From positions 18,043 through 82,042 of the forward strand of contig NZ_FQUZ01000013.1 of the NCBI RefSeq assembly GCF_900129055.1: 64,000 nucleotides of DNA, given 5' to 3'. Shown piece after piece: positions 27,340-35,806 of the stretch. The DNA comes from Lampropedia hyalina DSM 16112. GTDB taxonomy: Bacteria > Pseudomonadota > Gammaproteobacteria > Burkholderiales > Burkholderiaceae_C. The notes beneath the pieces were generated by a model, which searched no databases, was not told the origin of the DNA, and was given only the letters and a program-made list of their open reading frames with translations. Both the position numbers and the translations under genes were made by a program. Each line of letters opens with the position of its first letter. The first letter of the stretch is position 1.

Positions 27340-28155
27340 ATGGCCCGGTGGATTCGCCATTACCTGCTGGCCGTGCAGTTTTTCACGCGTATCCCGATCA
27401 CCGGCGCGCTGGCGCAGTGGGTGGGCTTCAGCCCTGCCATGTTGCAGCGTTCGCTCGTGCATCTGCCGGGCGTGGGCTGGCTGGTGGGGGCGGCCTGCGC
27501 GGCCGTGTTTGGGCTGTTGTGGTGGCTGTTGCCGCCGGTGGCGGCCGCGCCGTGGGTAGCGGCCATTGCCAGCACGGCCTTCGGCATCGGCCTGACCGGG
27601 GCTTTCCATGAAGACGGTCTGGCCGACCTGACCGATGGCCTGGGCGGTTCCTACGACCGCGAACGGGCACTGGACATCATGAAGGATTCGCGCATCGGCT
27701 CGTTTGGCGCGGTGGCCCTGGTGCTGGTGCTGCTGGCCAAGGTGGCCCTGCTGGCCTTGCTGGCGCAGGCCCTGGACGACTGGAGCGTGCTGGCAGCCTT
27801 GTGGCTGGGGCATGTCTGGTCGCGCTGGATGCCACTGTTCGTCACCTGGCGGATGCCGCATGTGGGCGATACCTTGCGTTCCAAGTCCAAGCCGATTGCC
27901 ACGGATATTGGCCTGTCGGGCCTCGCCGTGGGCACGGCCTGGTGCCTGCTGGCACTGGTGCTGGCGTATGGGCTGTGGCCTGCCTTGCCGTGGGGCTGGG
28001 GCGTGCCCGGAGCCTTGCTGGGCGGGGCCGCCGTCATGTGGCGGTTGCGGCAGCGTCTGCAGGGCTTCACCGGCGACGGCCTCGGAGCCGTGCAGCAACT
28101 CGGCGAAGTCGGTTTTTACCTGGGGCTGGCCATCGGCCTGCCCGCAGCGGCATGA
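27340..28155 (+). CDS. cobS: Adenosylcobinamide-GDP ribazoletransferase (cobalamin synthase)
   Basis: Polytopic inner-membrane enzyme (271 aa) that joins adenosylcobinamide-GDP and alpha-ribazole in the final steps of cobalamin assembly. The hallmark GAFHEDGLADLTDGLGG with its metal-binding acidic residues lies at about 85-101, followed by KDSRIGSFGAVALV and about six hydrophobic spans. It starts six bases after the ppsR stop and ends with a 4-bp overlap with the phosphatase gene. These are the only cobalamin genes in the window, which suggests late-step assembly or salvage here. Confidence 0.93.
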   Translation: MARWIRHYLLAVQFFTRIPITGALAQWVGFSPAMLQRSLVHLPGVGWLVGAACAAVFGLLWWLLPPVAAAPWVAAIASTAFGIGLTGAFHEDGLADLTDGLGGSYDRERALDIMKDSRIGSFGAVALVLVLLAKVALLALLAQALDDWSVLAALWLGHVWSRWMPLFVTWRMPHVGDTLRSKSKPIATDIGLSGLAVGTAWCLLALVLAYGLWPALPWGWGVPGALLGGAAVMWRLRQRLQGFTGDGLGAVQQLGEVGFYLGLAIGLPAAA

Positions 28156-28739
28156 CGGTGTGGCTGATGCGCCATCCGCGTGTGCAATTGCCACGCCCGC
28201 TCTGCTATGGTCGCAGCGATGTGCCGCTGGACGAAGCCCATGTGCGGCAATGCGTAGAGGCACTGGCGCAGTCACTGCCGCCCCATACCCGTATCGTCAC
28301 GTCCGAGCGTGAACGCACCCGGTGCGTCGCCCGGCAGTTGGGTGCGTTGCGCCCCGATCTGCGCAACTGGCAGGTGGATGCCAAGCTCAACGAAATGGAC
28401 TTCGGCCAGTGGGAAATGGTGGCCTGGGCCGATATTCCGCAGGCAGCCGTCGATGCCTGGGTGGCCGACTTTGCACAGCACCGCTTCGGCGGCGTGGAAT
28501 CGGTGCAGGATGTGCTGGAGCGGGCGCGCCAAGTGCTGCAAGGCCACCGGCAAAACATGCTGGGTGCAGCAGAAAACACCCTGTGGATCACCCACGCCGG
28601 GATGATTCGCGCCTTGCAGTTCTGGCAACAGCATCCCGAAGGCCGCATCCAATCGGCACAGGATTGGCCGCAGACCGTGCCTGAATTTGGCGCGGTACAG
28701 GTCTGTGCCCCCGATTTTTTGTGCCAAGCAGCAAGGTGA
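28152..28739 (+). CDS. cobC: Histidine phosphatase, alpha-ribazole phosphatase (CobC-like)
   Basis: A 195-aa phosphoglycerate-mutase-fold phosphatase. The catalytic His lies in LMRHPRVQLPRPLCYG, the form used by CobC rather than the RHG of other branches. DFGQWEM and the second catalytic His in WITHAGMIRAL follow. It probably removes phosphate from alpha-ribazole 5'-phosphate, feeding or following the CobS reaction. The ATG overlaps the cobS stop (ATGA), supporting a joint pathway role. Confidence 0.85.
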   Translation: MTVWLMRHPRVQLPRPLCYGRSDVPLDEAHVRQCVEALAQSLPPHTRIVTSERERTRCVARQLGALRPDLRNWQVDAKLNEMDFGQWEMVAWADIPQAAVDAWVADFAQHRFGGVESVQDVLERARQVLQGHRQNMLGAAENTLWITHAGMIRALQFWQQHPEGRIQSAQDWPQTVPEFGAVQVCAPDFLCQAAR

Positions 28740-28861
28740 AGCCCGGTCTCATTGCCAAGAAGGGCGACAATAGCCCCTTTCGCATGGTCTGCTGATCCTG
28801 CATGACACTCTTGTTCTGGAACCAGCCCCGGCTTTTCAAGGCCACTGTCCGCTGAGCACCA

Positions 28862-30244
28862 ATGCCCGAAATCACCTTTTCCCCTGAATTTTCCTTGCCG
28901 CCGTCGCGTTTTGCCGATCTGCCCGAGTGGCTGGCCCATTGCGAGCGCATTCATCCCGCCACCATTGAGCTGGGGCTGGAGCGCGTGCGGGCGGTGGCGC
29001 ACGCGCTGCAACTGCGCTTTGCCTGCCCCGTCATCACCGTGGCAGGCACCAATGGCAAGGGTTCCACCTGTGCCATGCTGGAGGCCATCCTGCAACAGTC
29101 CGGCTACCGCAGCGGGGTGTACACCTCGCCGCATCTGGTGCATTTCGAGGAGCGTTGCCGCATCGGTGCGCAGATTGCCACGGCCGCGCAGCTTCTGCCG
29201 CATTTCGAGGCCGTGGAGCAGGCACGCCAGCATGCGGGTGAGGGCGGCCAGCCGGTGTCGCTGACCTATTTCGAGTTCACCACACTGGCGATTCTGCGGC
29301 TGCTGGCCAGTGCGCGGCTGGATGTGGTAGTGCTGGAAGTGGGGCTGGGAGGCCGACTGGATGCCACCAACATCATCGATACCGACTGCGCCATCATCAC
29401 CAGCATCGATCTGGATCACACCGAGTTTCTGGGCACCGACCGCGAGGCGATTGGCCGTGAGAAGGCGGGCATCATGCGTGCGGGCAAACCCGCCATCGTT
29501 TCCGACCCACTGCCCCCGGACTCGGTGATCGCCCATGCCGAACAGTTGGGCGCAGACCTGTGGCTGGCCGGGCGCGACTTCAACTATTCCGGCGACCGCC
29601 AGCAATGGAACTGGGCCGGGCGTGGCAAACGGTATGCCGGGCTGGCCTATCCGGCCCTGCGCGGGGCGAACCAGCTGGTGAATGCGTCCGGCGTGCTGGC
29701 GGCATTGCAGGCATTGCGCCCGGTATTGCCCATCACCGCCCAGTCGATTCGCGAAGGTCTGGCCCTGGTGGATGTGCCGGGGCGGTTCCAGATTGTTCCG
29801 GGACAGCCCACGCTGGTGCTGGATGTGGCGCACAACCCGCATTCGGTGGCGGCATTGACGGCCAATCTGGATGCCATGGGCTTTTTCCCGGTCACTCATG
29901 CGGTTTTCGGGGCGATGGCAGACAAGGACCTGGCCGCAGTGTTCCAGAAAATCGCCCCGCTGGTGGATCGCTGGTACTTTACCGACCTGCCCCTGCCCAG
30001 GGCAGAGAAGGCCACGAACCTGCAAAAACGCTGGCAGGCCCTGCAACTGGTGGCGCAGCGACCCCGGCAGGTGTTCAGCAATGTGTACGCCAATCCCCAG
30101 GCGGCACTCGATGCCGCAGTGGCACAGGCGGAACCGGCTGATAGAATCATTGTCTTTGGCTCTTTCTTTACCGTGGGCGGTGTGTTGCAGCACGGCATTC
30201 CGCGCCTGCAAGGCAAGCATCTGTCCGAGGCCGACGGCGCGTAA
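28862..30244 (+). CDS. folC: Folylpolyglutamate synthase / dihydrofolate synthase
   Basis: A 460-aa cytoplasmic Mur-ligase-fold enzyme that adds glutamate to dihydropteroate and to folates. The P-loop ITVAGTNGKGSTCAMLE is at about residues 58-74, then YTSPHLVHFEERCRI and EVGLGGRLDATNII, which binds metal and substrate. C-terminal DVAHNPHS and FGAMADKD are also present. It is first of the conserved folC-SPOR-cvpA-purF run, also known from E. coli (folC-dedD-cvpA-purF). Confidence 0.94.
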   Translation: MPEITFSPEFSLPPSRFADLPEWLAHCERIHPATIELGLERVRAVAHALQLRFACPVITVAGTNGKGSTCAMLEAILQQSGYRSGVYTSPHLVHFEERCRIGAQIATAAQLLPHFEAVEQARQHAGEGGQPVSLTYFEFTTLAILRLLASARLDVVVLEVGLGGRLDATNIIDTDCAIITSIDLDHTEFLGTDREAIGREKAGIMRAGKPAIVSDPLPPDSVIAHAEQLGADLWLAGRDFNYSGDRQQWNWAGRGKRYAGLAYPALRGANQLVNASGVLAALQALRPVLPITAQSIREGLALVDVPGRFQIVPGQPTLVLDVAHNPHSVAALTANLDAMGFFPVTHAVFGAMADKDLAAVFQKIAPLVDRWYFTDLPLPRAEKATNLQKRWQALQLVAQRPRQVFSNVYANPQAALDAAVAQAEPADRIIVFGSFFTVGGVLQHGIPRLQGKHLSEADGA

Positions 30245-30354
30245 GCCGGTTTCGCTGTGTGATGCCATGCCCGACGACGCACCGCCTTTTCACCGTCCCC
30301 CTGTGCCTGCCGTGTATGCGCAGCATCTGGACTTGACCGAATCAACACACTCCT

Positions 30355-31341
30355 ATGGCTCTTTTTGGTTCCCGTAAAACGGCAGATTCCGCTCCCGGGG
30401 AAAGCAAGCGCAGTGTCCGGGGGCGCAGCAGCAGCGATACCGTGGAAGACATGCGCCGCCGCGCGCGCCACCGTCTCATCGGCGCGTGTGTGCTGGTACT
30501 CGCTGGCGTGGTGGTGTTCCCCATGCTGTTTGACACGCAGCCGCGCCCCATTCCAGTGGTCGCCCAGGTGGAGATTCCCGGCGTGGAATCGGCCGCACCG
30601 CTGGTCGTGCCCAGTGCGGTGGCCGATGGCGCACCGGCAGCATCGCCCACATCTGACAGTGCGGCACTGCCGCCCAGTGTAGTGGTCGCCGCTGCACCGG
30701 CTGTGGTCACGGCCGTGGCATCTGCCACCCAGGCCGGGCGCACCGAATCGGTGGCGCAGAGCGCGGCCCGCAATGCGCAGCGCACCGAAGCGGCACCGGC
30801 ACCGGCTCCCAAACCGCCTGCCCCGGCCCCAACGCCGAAACCCACACCCAAACCAGAACCCAAGCCTGCGCCCAAGCCCGAACCGCGTGCCACCACGCAG
30901 CCTGCGGCACCCAAGCCAGCACCGGCCAAACCGGCAGAAAAACCGGTGGCCGCTCCCAAGCCTGCCGCCACACCGCCTGCTCCGGTTGCGGCCCCGGTGG
31001 TGCAGCCGCCCCCGGTCAAGCCCGCTTCGGTGCGCAATGACGAAGCCGCCCGTGCCAGGGCCTTGCTGGAAGGCCGCCCCTCCGAGCCGCCACGCCAGAA
31101 CCGTGCCGACCAGGGTCGATTCATCGTGCAGGTGGGAGCCTACACCGATGCTGCCAAGGCACAGGAAGTGCGCGCACAGATCGAGATGCTGGGCCTGCGC
31201 ACCTACACCCAGGTGGCGCAAACGCCCACCGGGCGGGCCACCCGTGTGCGGGTGGGGCCGTTCAACAGCCGCGCCGATGCCGACAAGGCCGCTGCCCGCA
31301 TCAGTGGCGCGAAACTGCCCAGCGTGATCCTGACGCTTTGA
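30355..31341 (+). CDS. SPOR-domain cell-division-type protein (DedD/FtsN-like)
   Basis: A 328-aa bitopic inner-membrane protein. A cytoplasmic N-terminus of about 40 residues precedes one membrane helix (LIGACVLVLAGVVVFPMLF, about 42-60). A long Ala/Pro/Lys low-complexity linker covers about 150-235, with repeated PKP and PAPKP units. The C-terminal SPOR domain (about 255-328, beginning GRFIVQVGAYTD) binds denuded septal peptidoglycan. It occupies the place of dedD between folC and cvpA. Confidence 0.88.
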   Translation: MALFGSRKTADSAPGESKRSVRGRSSSDTVEDMRRRARHRLIGACVLVLAGVVVFPMLFDTQPRPIPVVAQVEIPGVESAAPLVVPSAVADGAPAASPTSDSAALPPSVVVAAAPAVVTAVASATQAGRTESVAQSAARNAQRTEAAPAPAPKPPAPAPTPKPTPKPEPKPAPKPEPRATTQPAAPKPAPAKPAEKPVAAPKPAATPPAPVAAPVVQPPPVKPASVRNDEAARARALLEGRPSEPPRQNRADQGRFIVQVGAYTDAAKAQEVRAQIEMLGLRTYTQVAQTPTGRATRVRVGPFNSRADADKAAARISGAKLPSVILTL

Positions 31342-31472
31342 TGTTCTGATATTGCCTGCCGCCACTGCACCGTGCCATTGCGATCCTGCCGCCAGTCCCC
31401 ATCTGGCGTGCTGTGCGGTGGGCAGCATGACAGTGACTTGCCCGCCCCCGCCTTTGCCAACCCCTTTCTCTG

Positions 31473-32015
31473 ATGAACTGGCTTGATCTGACCTTTTTGC
31501 TGCTGGCGTTGCTCTCGGTGGTCGTGGGCGCGTGGCGCGGCTTCGTCTTCGAGTGCATCAGTCTGGCCGGGTGGATCGCGGGCTTCTGGGTGGCCCTGCA
31601 CTGGGGGCCGGTCTGGGGCAGCCAGATTCCGTGGGACGGAATCGGCGAGCAGCCCAAGCGGGTGGCTGGCATGGTGCTGGCCTTCGTGCTGGCCATGTTC
31701 GCCTCCTCGCTGCTGGCCTCGTGGACGCGCAAGTTCATTCGTGCCATCGGTATGCGGGCGGCAGACCGGGCGGTGGGAGCCGGTTTCGGGCTGGTGCGCG
31801 TGCTGCTGGTGGGCGTGGGGCTGGCCGTGGTGCTGCATGCCATGCAGTGGAACGAGCAGCCCTGGTGGCAGCAGGCCAGTGTCTCCATGCCATTTGATAC
31901 GGCCCGGCTGGAACTGATGGAATGGTTCCCGCAGTGGAAGATTCTGCAACCGCCTGAACAGCCGCCGGTCATCGTGCCATCGGCTGCGCAGGCAGAGTTG
32001 TTTTTGAGACGATGA
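31473..32015 (+). CDS. cvpA: CvpA family membrane protein
   Basis: A 180-aa integral inner-membrane protein with four predicted spans, starting NWLDLTFLLLALLSVVVGAW. The family region RGFVFECISLAGWIAGFWVA and RAADRAVGAGFGLVRVLLVG is intact, and a short Pro-rich cytoplasmic tail ends the protein. CvpA is needed for colicin V production in E. coli and for envelope stress tolerance; its biochemical activity is not established. It lies 63 bp upstream of purF as in other proteobacteria. Confidence 0.92.
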   Translation: MNWLDLTFLLLALLSVVVGAWRGFVFECISLAGWIAGFWVALHWGPVWGSQIPWDGIGEQPKRVAGMVLAFVLAMFASSLLASWTRKFIRAIGMRAADRAVGAGFGLVRVLLVGVGLAVVLHAMQWNEQPWWQQASVSMPFDTARLELMEWFPQWKILQPPEQPPVIVPSAAQAELFLRR

Positions 32016-32078
32016 AAGGCGCACCCCGGCAGCGCAAACAATGCCGGATCAGCAAATGCCAAAACAGGAGTTCAATCC

Positions 32079-33599
32079 ATGTGTGGAATAGTCGGTGTGG
32101 TCAGTACCAGCCCAGTCAATCAGTTGCTCTACGATGCCCTGCTGCTGTTGCAGCACCGGGGCCAGGATGCCGCCGGCATCGTCACCCAGGAGGAGCGCAA
32201 ATTCTTCATGCACAAGGCCAAGGGCATGGTGCGGGACGTGTTCCGCACCCGCAACATGCGTGCCCTGCCAGGTTCGGTCGGGCTGGGGCAGGTGCGCTAC
32301 CCCACGGCGGGCAATGCCCACAGTGAGGAGGAAGCCCAGCCCTTCTATGTGAATGCGCCCTTTGGCATCGTCATGGTGCACAACGGCAACATTACCAATG
32401 CCAAGGCCCTGCGCAGCGAGCTGTTCAGTGCCGACCACCGCCACACCAACACCGACAGCGACTCGGAAGTGCTGCTGAATGTGCTGGCACACGAGATCGA
32501 CCGTGCTACGGTGGGAACAGACCTGGGGCTGGAGAACATATTTGCCGCCGTGGCATCCGTGCACCGCCGGGTGCGGGGTTCGTATTCGGTCATTGCGATG
32601 ATTGCCGGTTTTGGCGTGCTGGCGTTCCGCGACCCCCACGGCATCCGCCCGCTGTGTCTGGGGCGTGGTGCGGATGGCACGGTCATGGTCGCCAGCGAGT
32701 CCGTATCACTCGAGGGCACCGGGCATGAGCTGGAGCGTTCCATCGACCCCGGCGAAGCCGTGCTCATCACGCTTGATGGCACCGTCCATGCCCGCCAATG
32801 TGCCGATGCGCAGCGCGTCCACCACCAGCCCTGCATCTTCGAATTCATCTATCTGGCCCGGCCCGACTCGGTGCTCGACGGCATTTCCGTCTATCAGGCA
32901 CGCCTGAACATGGGCGAAACACTGGCCAAGCGACTGGTATCGATGGTGCCGCCTAATGAAATCGACGTGGTCATCCCGATTCCCGAGTCCAGCCGCCCCA
33001 GTGCCATGCAGTTGGCACACCGCATCGGCAAGCCCTACCGCGAAGGCTTCGTGAAAAACCGCTATGTGGGCCGCACCTTCATCATGCCGGGCCAGAGTGT
33101 GCGCAAGAAATCGGTGCGCCAGAAGCTCAATGCCATCGGCAGCGAATTCCAGGGCCGCAACGTGCTGCTGGTGGACGACTCCATCGTGCGCGGAACCACC
33201 TCGCGCGAAATCGTGCAGATGGCGCGTGAAGCCGGAGCCAGCAAGGTCTATCTGGCCAGTGCCGCGCCGCCCGTGCGTTTCCCTAACGTCTATGGCATCG
33301 ACATGCCCACCAAGGAAGAACTGGTGGCACACAATCGCAGCATCGAGGAAATCCGCGCCATCATCGGTTGCGACGCGCTGATCTACCAGGATGTGGATGC
33401 CATGAAGCAGGCCGTGCATTCCCTCAATCCCGCGCTGGAAGGCTTCGATGCCTCGTGCTTCGACGGCATCTACGTCACCGGCGACATCACCGAAGCCTCG
33501 ATTGCCAGCCTCAATGCCGGTCGCAACCAGGGCGCGGAAGAACCGATGGAAGACACCTCACGCCTGTCCCTGCCCAATTCCCAGGCACAGGAAGCCTGA
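32079..33599 (+). CDS. purF: Amidophosphoribosyltransferase
   Basis: First committed enzyme of purine synthesis (506 aa), making phosphoribosylamine from PRPP and glutamine. The N-terminal Ntn-hydrolase domain begins MCGIVGVV, where Cys2 becomes the nucleophile after Met removal. The type I phosphoribosyltransferase domain has the PRPP loop VLLVDDSIVRGTTSRE at about residues 364-379. The length is normal. A possible hairpin terminator follows at 33.6 kb. The metZ gene often found after purF in beta-proteobacteria is absent. Confidence 0.96.
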   Translation: MCGIVGVVSTSPVNQLLYDALLLLQHRGQDAAGIVTQEERKFFMHKAKGMVRDVFRTRNMRALPGSVGLGQVRYPTAGNAHSEEEAQPFYVNAPFGIVMVHNGNITNAKALRSELFSADHRHTNTDSDSEVLLNVLAHEIDRATVGTDLGLENIFAAVASVHRRVRGSYSVIAMIAGFGVLAFRDPHGIRPLCLGRGADGTVMVASESVSLEGTGHELERSIDPGEAVLITLDGTVHARQCADAQRVHHQPCIFEFIYLARPDSVLDGISVYQARLNMGETLAKRLVSMVPPNEIDVVIPIPESSRPSAMQLAHRIGKPYREGFVKNRYVGRTFIMPGQSVRKKSVRQKLNAIGSEFQGRNVLLVDDSIVRGTTSREIVQMAREAGASKVYLASAAPPVRFPNVYGIDMPTKEELVAHNRSIEEIRAIIGCDALIYQDVDAMKQAVHSLNPALEGFDASCFDGIYVTGDITEASIASLNAGRNQGAEEPMEDTSRLSLPNSQAQEA

Positions 33600-33616
33600 G
33601 GGTGTGTGAAACCTTG

Positions 33617-33652
33617 CCTGAAGGGTATGGCCACAGTCCAGTGCCCTTCAGG
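33617..33652. terminator. Possible hairpin between convergent purF and hydrolase genes
   Basis: A 9-bp perfect inverted repeat, CCTGAAGGG at 33617-33625 and CCCTTCAGG at 33644-33652, separated by 18 nt, sits in the 63-bp gap between the ends of two converging genes. There is no clear U-tract on either side, so it is at best a non-canonical, bidirectional terminator. Confidence 0.35.
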
Positions 33653-33662
33653 TAAACCTTCC

Positions 33663-34511
33663 CTAAAAAGTATCCACCAGCCGATCCAGCCAGGTGCGGA
33701 TGGCGGCGAGGGATTCGGGTTCGTCCAGGAAGGGGACGTGGCCGCGTTGGGGGATGTTTGCCCGGATCAGGTCAGGGCGGCGTGCCTGCATGGCATCGGC
33801 GGTTTCGAGTGACAGCACGTCCGAATTGGCGGCGCGTATCAGTGCCAGCGGGATGTGGGCGCAGGCATCGAACAGGTTCCAGATGGCAGCCAGAGGCTGG
33901 CTCATGGCGCGGTCGAATGACTCGCGCAAGGCGGGGTCGTAGGGCAGGGCCACGCCATCGGCGGTCTGGATGTAATGGCGTATGGTTTCTTCGGCCCAGC
34001 GCATGGCGGAGACCGCCTCAAAGCCCGGCATGGCCTTGGGCATGCGGTCGGCAATTTCTTCAAGGGTGGCAATGGCCGGCTGAATGCCGATGTAGGCACC
34101 GATGCGCTCCAGCCCTGACCGCTCCAGCACCGGCCCTACGTCGTTGAAACACAGTCCGGCAATGCGCGTCGGGGCGGTGGCGACCATGACCATGCCCAGC
34201 AGGCCACCGCGCGACGAGCCGATGATGGCGACTTTCTCCAGTTGCAGGTGGTCGAGGAGAGTCATGGCATCCTGTGCTTCCTGCGCAACCGTGTAGGTTT
34301 GCGACGGTGCCCATTCGGAGTGGCCACGCCCCCGGCTGTCCAGCCGGATGAGGCGGACTTTGGAGAGGTGCCGCGCCAGATAGTCAAAATCACGGCCATC
34401 GCGTGTCAGCCCGGCCAGGGCCAGCAAGGGCAGACCCTGACCTTCGTCGCGGAAGGCCAGCCGGGTGCCGTCTTCAACCTGAAAGTATTGGATGCCCATG
34501 GCCTTCGACAA
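33663..34511 (-). CDS. Alpha/beta-fold hydrolase
   Basis: A 282-aa serine hydrolase of the alpha/beta family. The oxyanion region is ALAGLTRDGRDF, the nucleophile elbow IIGSSRGGLLG (Ser about 98), a candidate acid lies in the ADGVALPYDP to SDVLSLE region, and the catalytic His is in IPQRGHVPFLDEPE. No signal peptide is seen. It lies 2 bp downstream of ackA in the DUF3141-Pta-AckA operon and could act on an ester or thioester in polyester or acyl-CoA turnover; the substrate is unknown. Confidence 0.85.
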   Translation of the reverse strand: MSKAMGIQYFQVEDGTRLAFRDEGQGLPLLALAGLTRDGRDFDYLARHLSKVRLIRLDSRGRGHSEWAPSQTYTVAQEAQDAMTLLDHLQLEKVAIIGSSRGGLLGMVMVATAPTRIAGLCFNDVGPVLERSGLERIGAYIGIQPAIATLEEIADRMPKAMPGFEAVSAMRWAEETIRHYIQTADGVALPYDPALRESFDRAMSQPLAAIWNLFDACAHIPLALIRAANSDVLSLETADAMQARRPDLIRANIPQRGHVPFLDEPESLAAIRTWLDRLVDTF

Positions 34512-34513
34512 GA

Positions 34514-35806
34514 CTACAGGTCGGGCAGCACCGGTGGGGTGCTGGAGGTGGCATCGTCCTGCGCGCTGGGCACACCAGCGGCTGCACGGGCGGCACGCGC
34601 AATCACCAGGTCTTCGCGGGTGCGCACGATCATGACCGTGGTGCGGGCGAACTCGGACGAGATGATGGTGGCACTTTCGGCATTGCGGCCGTGGTCGATC
34701 TCGATGCCCATCCAGCCCAGGCGTTCGCAGACGCGGCGGCGCACCACGCGCGAGTTTTCGCCGATGCCGCCGCAGAACACGAGTGCGTCGATGCCGCCCA
34801 TGACAGCGGCCATGGCCCCGAGTTCACGCTGGACGCGGAACACGAAGTAATCGATGGCACGGTGCGAGGCGGCGTTGTCGGCAGCTTCGAGGGTGCGCAT
34901 GTCGTTGGAGAGGCCACCCGACAGACCCAGCAGGCCCGATTCGTTGTAGAGAATCTGGCGAATCTGCGAGGAGTTGAGCTTTTCCTGGTCGAGCATGTAC
35001 AGCAGCACACCGGGATCGACCTGACCGCAGCGCGTGCCCATGGGCAGGCCATCGAGGGCCGAGAAACCCATCGAGGAAGCAACGGACTTGCCCTTGTAGA
35101 TGGCGCACATGGACGCGCCATTGCCCAGGTGGGCGATGACGACCCGCCCGGACATCAGGTGTGGGGCAATGCGGGCGAGTTCGCTGGTGACGTAGTCGTA
35201 GCTCAGGCCGTGGAAGCCGTAGCGGCGCACACCGCTTTCGTAATAGCGGTGCGGCAGGGCGAACGTGTCGTTCACGAACGGCTGGCCCCGGTGGAAGGCG
35301 GTATCGAAGCAGGCCACCTGGGGGATGCCGGGGAAGGCTTCCTGGGCGGCGCGGATGCCGGCGACGTTGTGCGGCTGGTGCAGCGGGGCGAAGGGCGAGA
35401 GGGCGGTGAGCTTGTCCAGCACTTCGGGGGTGATGACCACCGGGGCGGTGAATTCGGCTCCCCCATGCACCACGCGGTGGCCCACGGCGGCAATGTGCAG
35501 GTTCGGGAATGCCTGCCGCAGGGTGGCGAGCACCAGATCGAGCGCGCTTTCGTGGTTGCCCAGGCTGCCGCCTTCGGCCAATGGCAATGGCTGGCCGCTG
35601 GCATCCTTGAGCACCAGTGTGCCTTCGGGGCCGATGCGGTCGGCCTGCCCAGTCACCAGCGGGTCTGCACCTTCGGCAGGGAACAGGGCCACCTTGAGCG
35701 AGGACGAACCGGCATTGAGGGCCAGAAAGCCCGCGTGTTGCCAGGATGCCTCGCCCTCGGGGGCGGCTGCGGTTTCTTCCACTGGCAGGGTGTGCAGTTC
35801 GGTCAT
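34514..35806 (-). CDS. ackA: Acetate kinase
   Basis: A 430-aa cytoplasmic ASKHA-fold kinase interconverting acetate and acetyl phosphate. Motifs are NAGSSSLKVALFP (about 31-43), TALSPFAPLHQPHN, ACFDTAFH, RYGFHGLS, VIAHLGNGASMCA and DALVFCGGIGENSRVVR. The N-terminus is about 25 residues longer than usual, acidic and Ala/Glu-rich, so a later start or a real extension are both possible. It overlaps the MaoC-Pta gene by ATGA; acetyl-CoA, acetyl phosphate and acetate would be linked by the two products. Confidence 0.94.
   Translation of the reverse strand: MTELHTLPVEETAAAPEGEASWQHAGFLALNAGSSSLKVALFPAEGADPLVTGQADRIGPEGTLVLKDASGQPLPLAEGGSLGNHESALDLVLATLRQAFPNLHIAAVGHRVVHGGAEFTAPVVITPEVLDKLTALSPFAPLHQPHNVAGIRAAQEAFPGIPQVACFDTAFHRGQPFVNDTFALPHRYYESGVRRYGFHGLSYDYVTSELARIAPHLMSGRVVIAHLGNGASMCAIYKGKSVASSMGFSALDGLPMGTRCGQVDPGVLLYMLDQEKLNSSQIRQILYNESGLLGLSGGLSNDMRTLEAADNAASHRAIDYFVFRVQRELGAMAAVMGGIDALVFCGGIGENSRVVRRRVCERLGWMGIEIDHGRNAESATIISSEFARTTVMIVRTREDLVIARAARAAAGVPSAQDDATSSTPPVLPDL

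Noticed and set aside
25672..28275. An 867-codon minus-strand frame across msuE copy 1, ppsR and cobS
   Set aside because: It spans three real genes and their gaps and is rich in His, Gln and Ala, as translations of the antisense strand usually are; it has no family motif.
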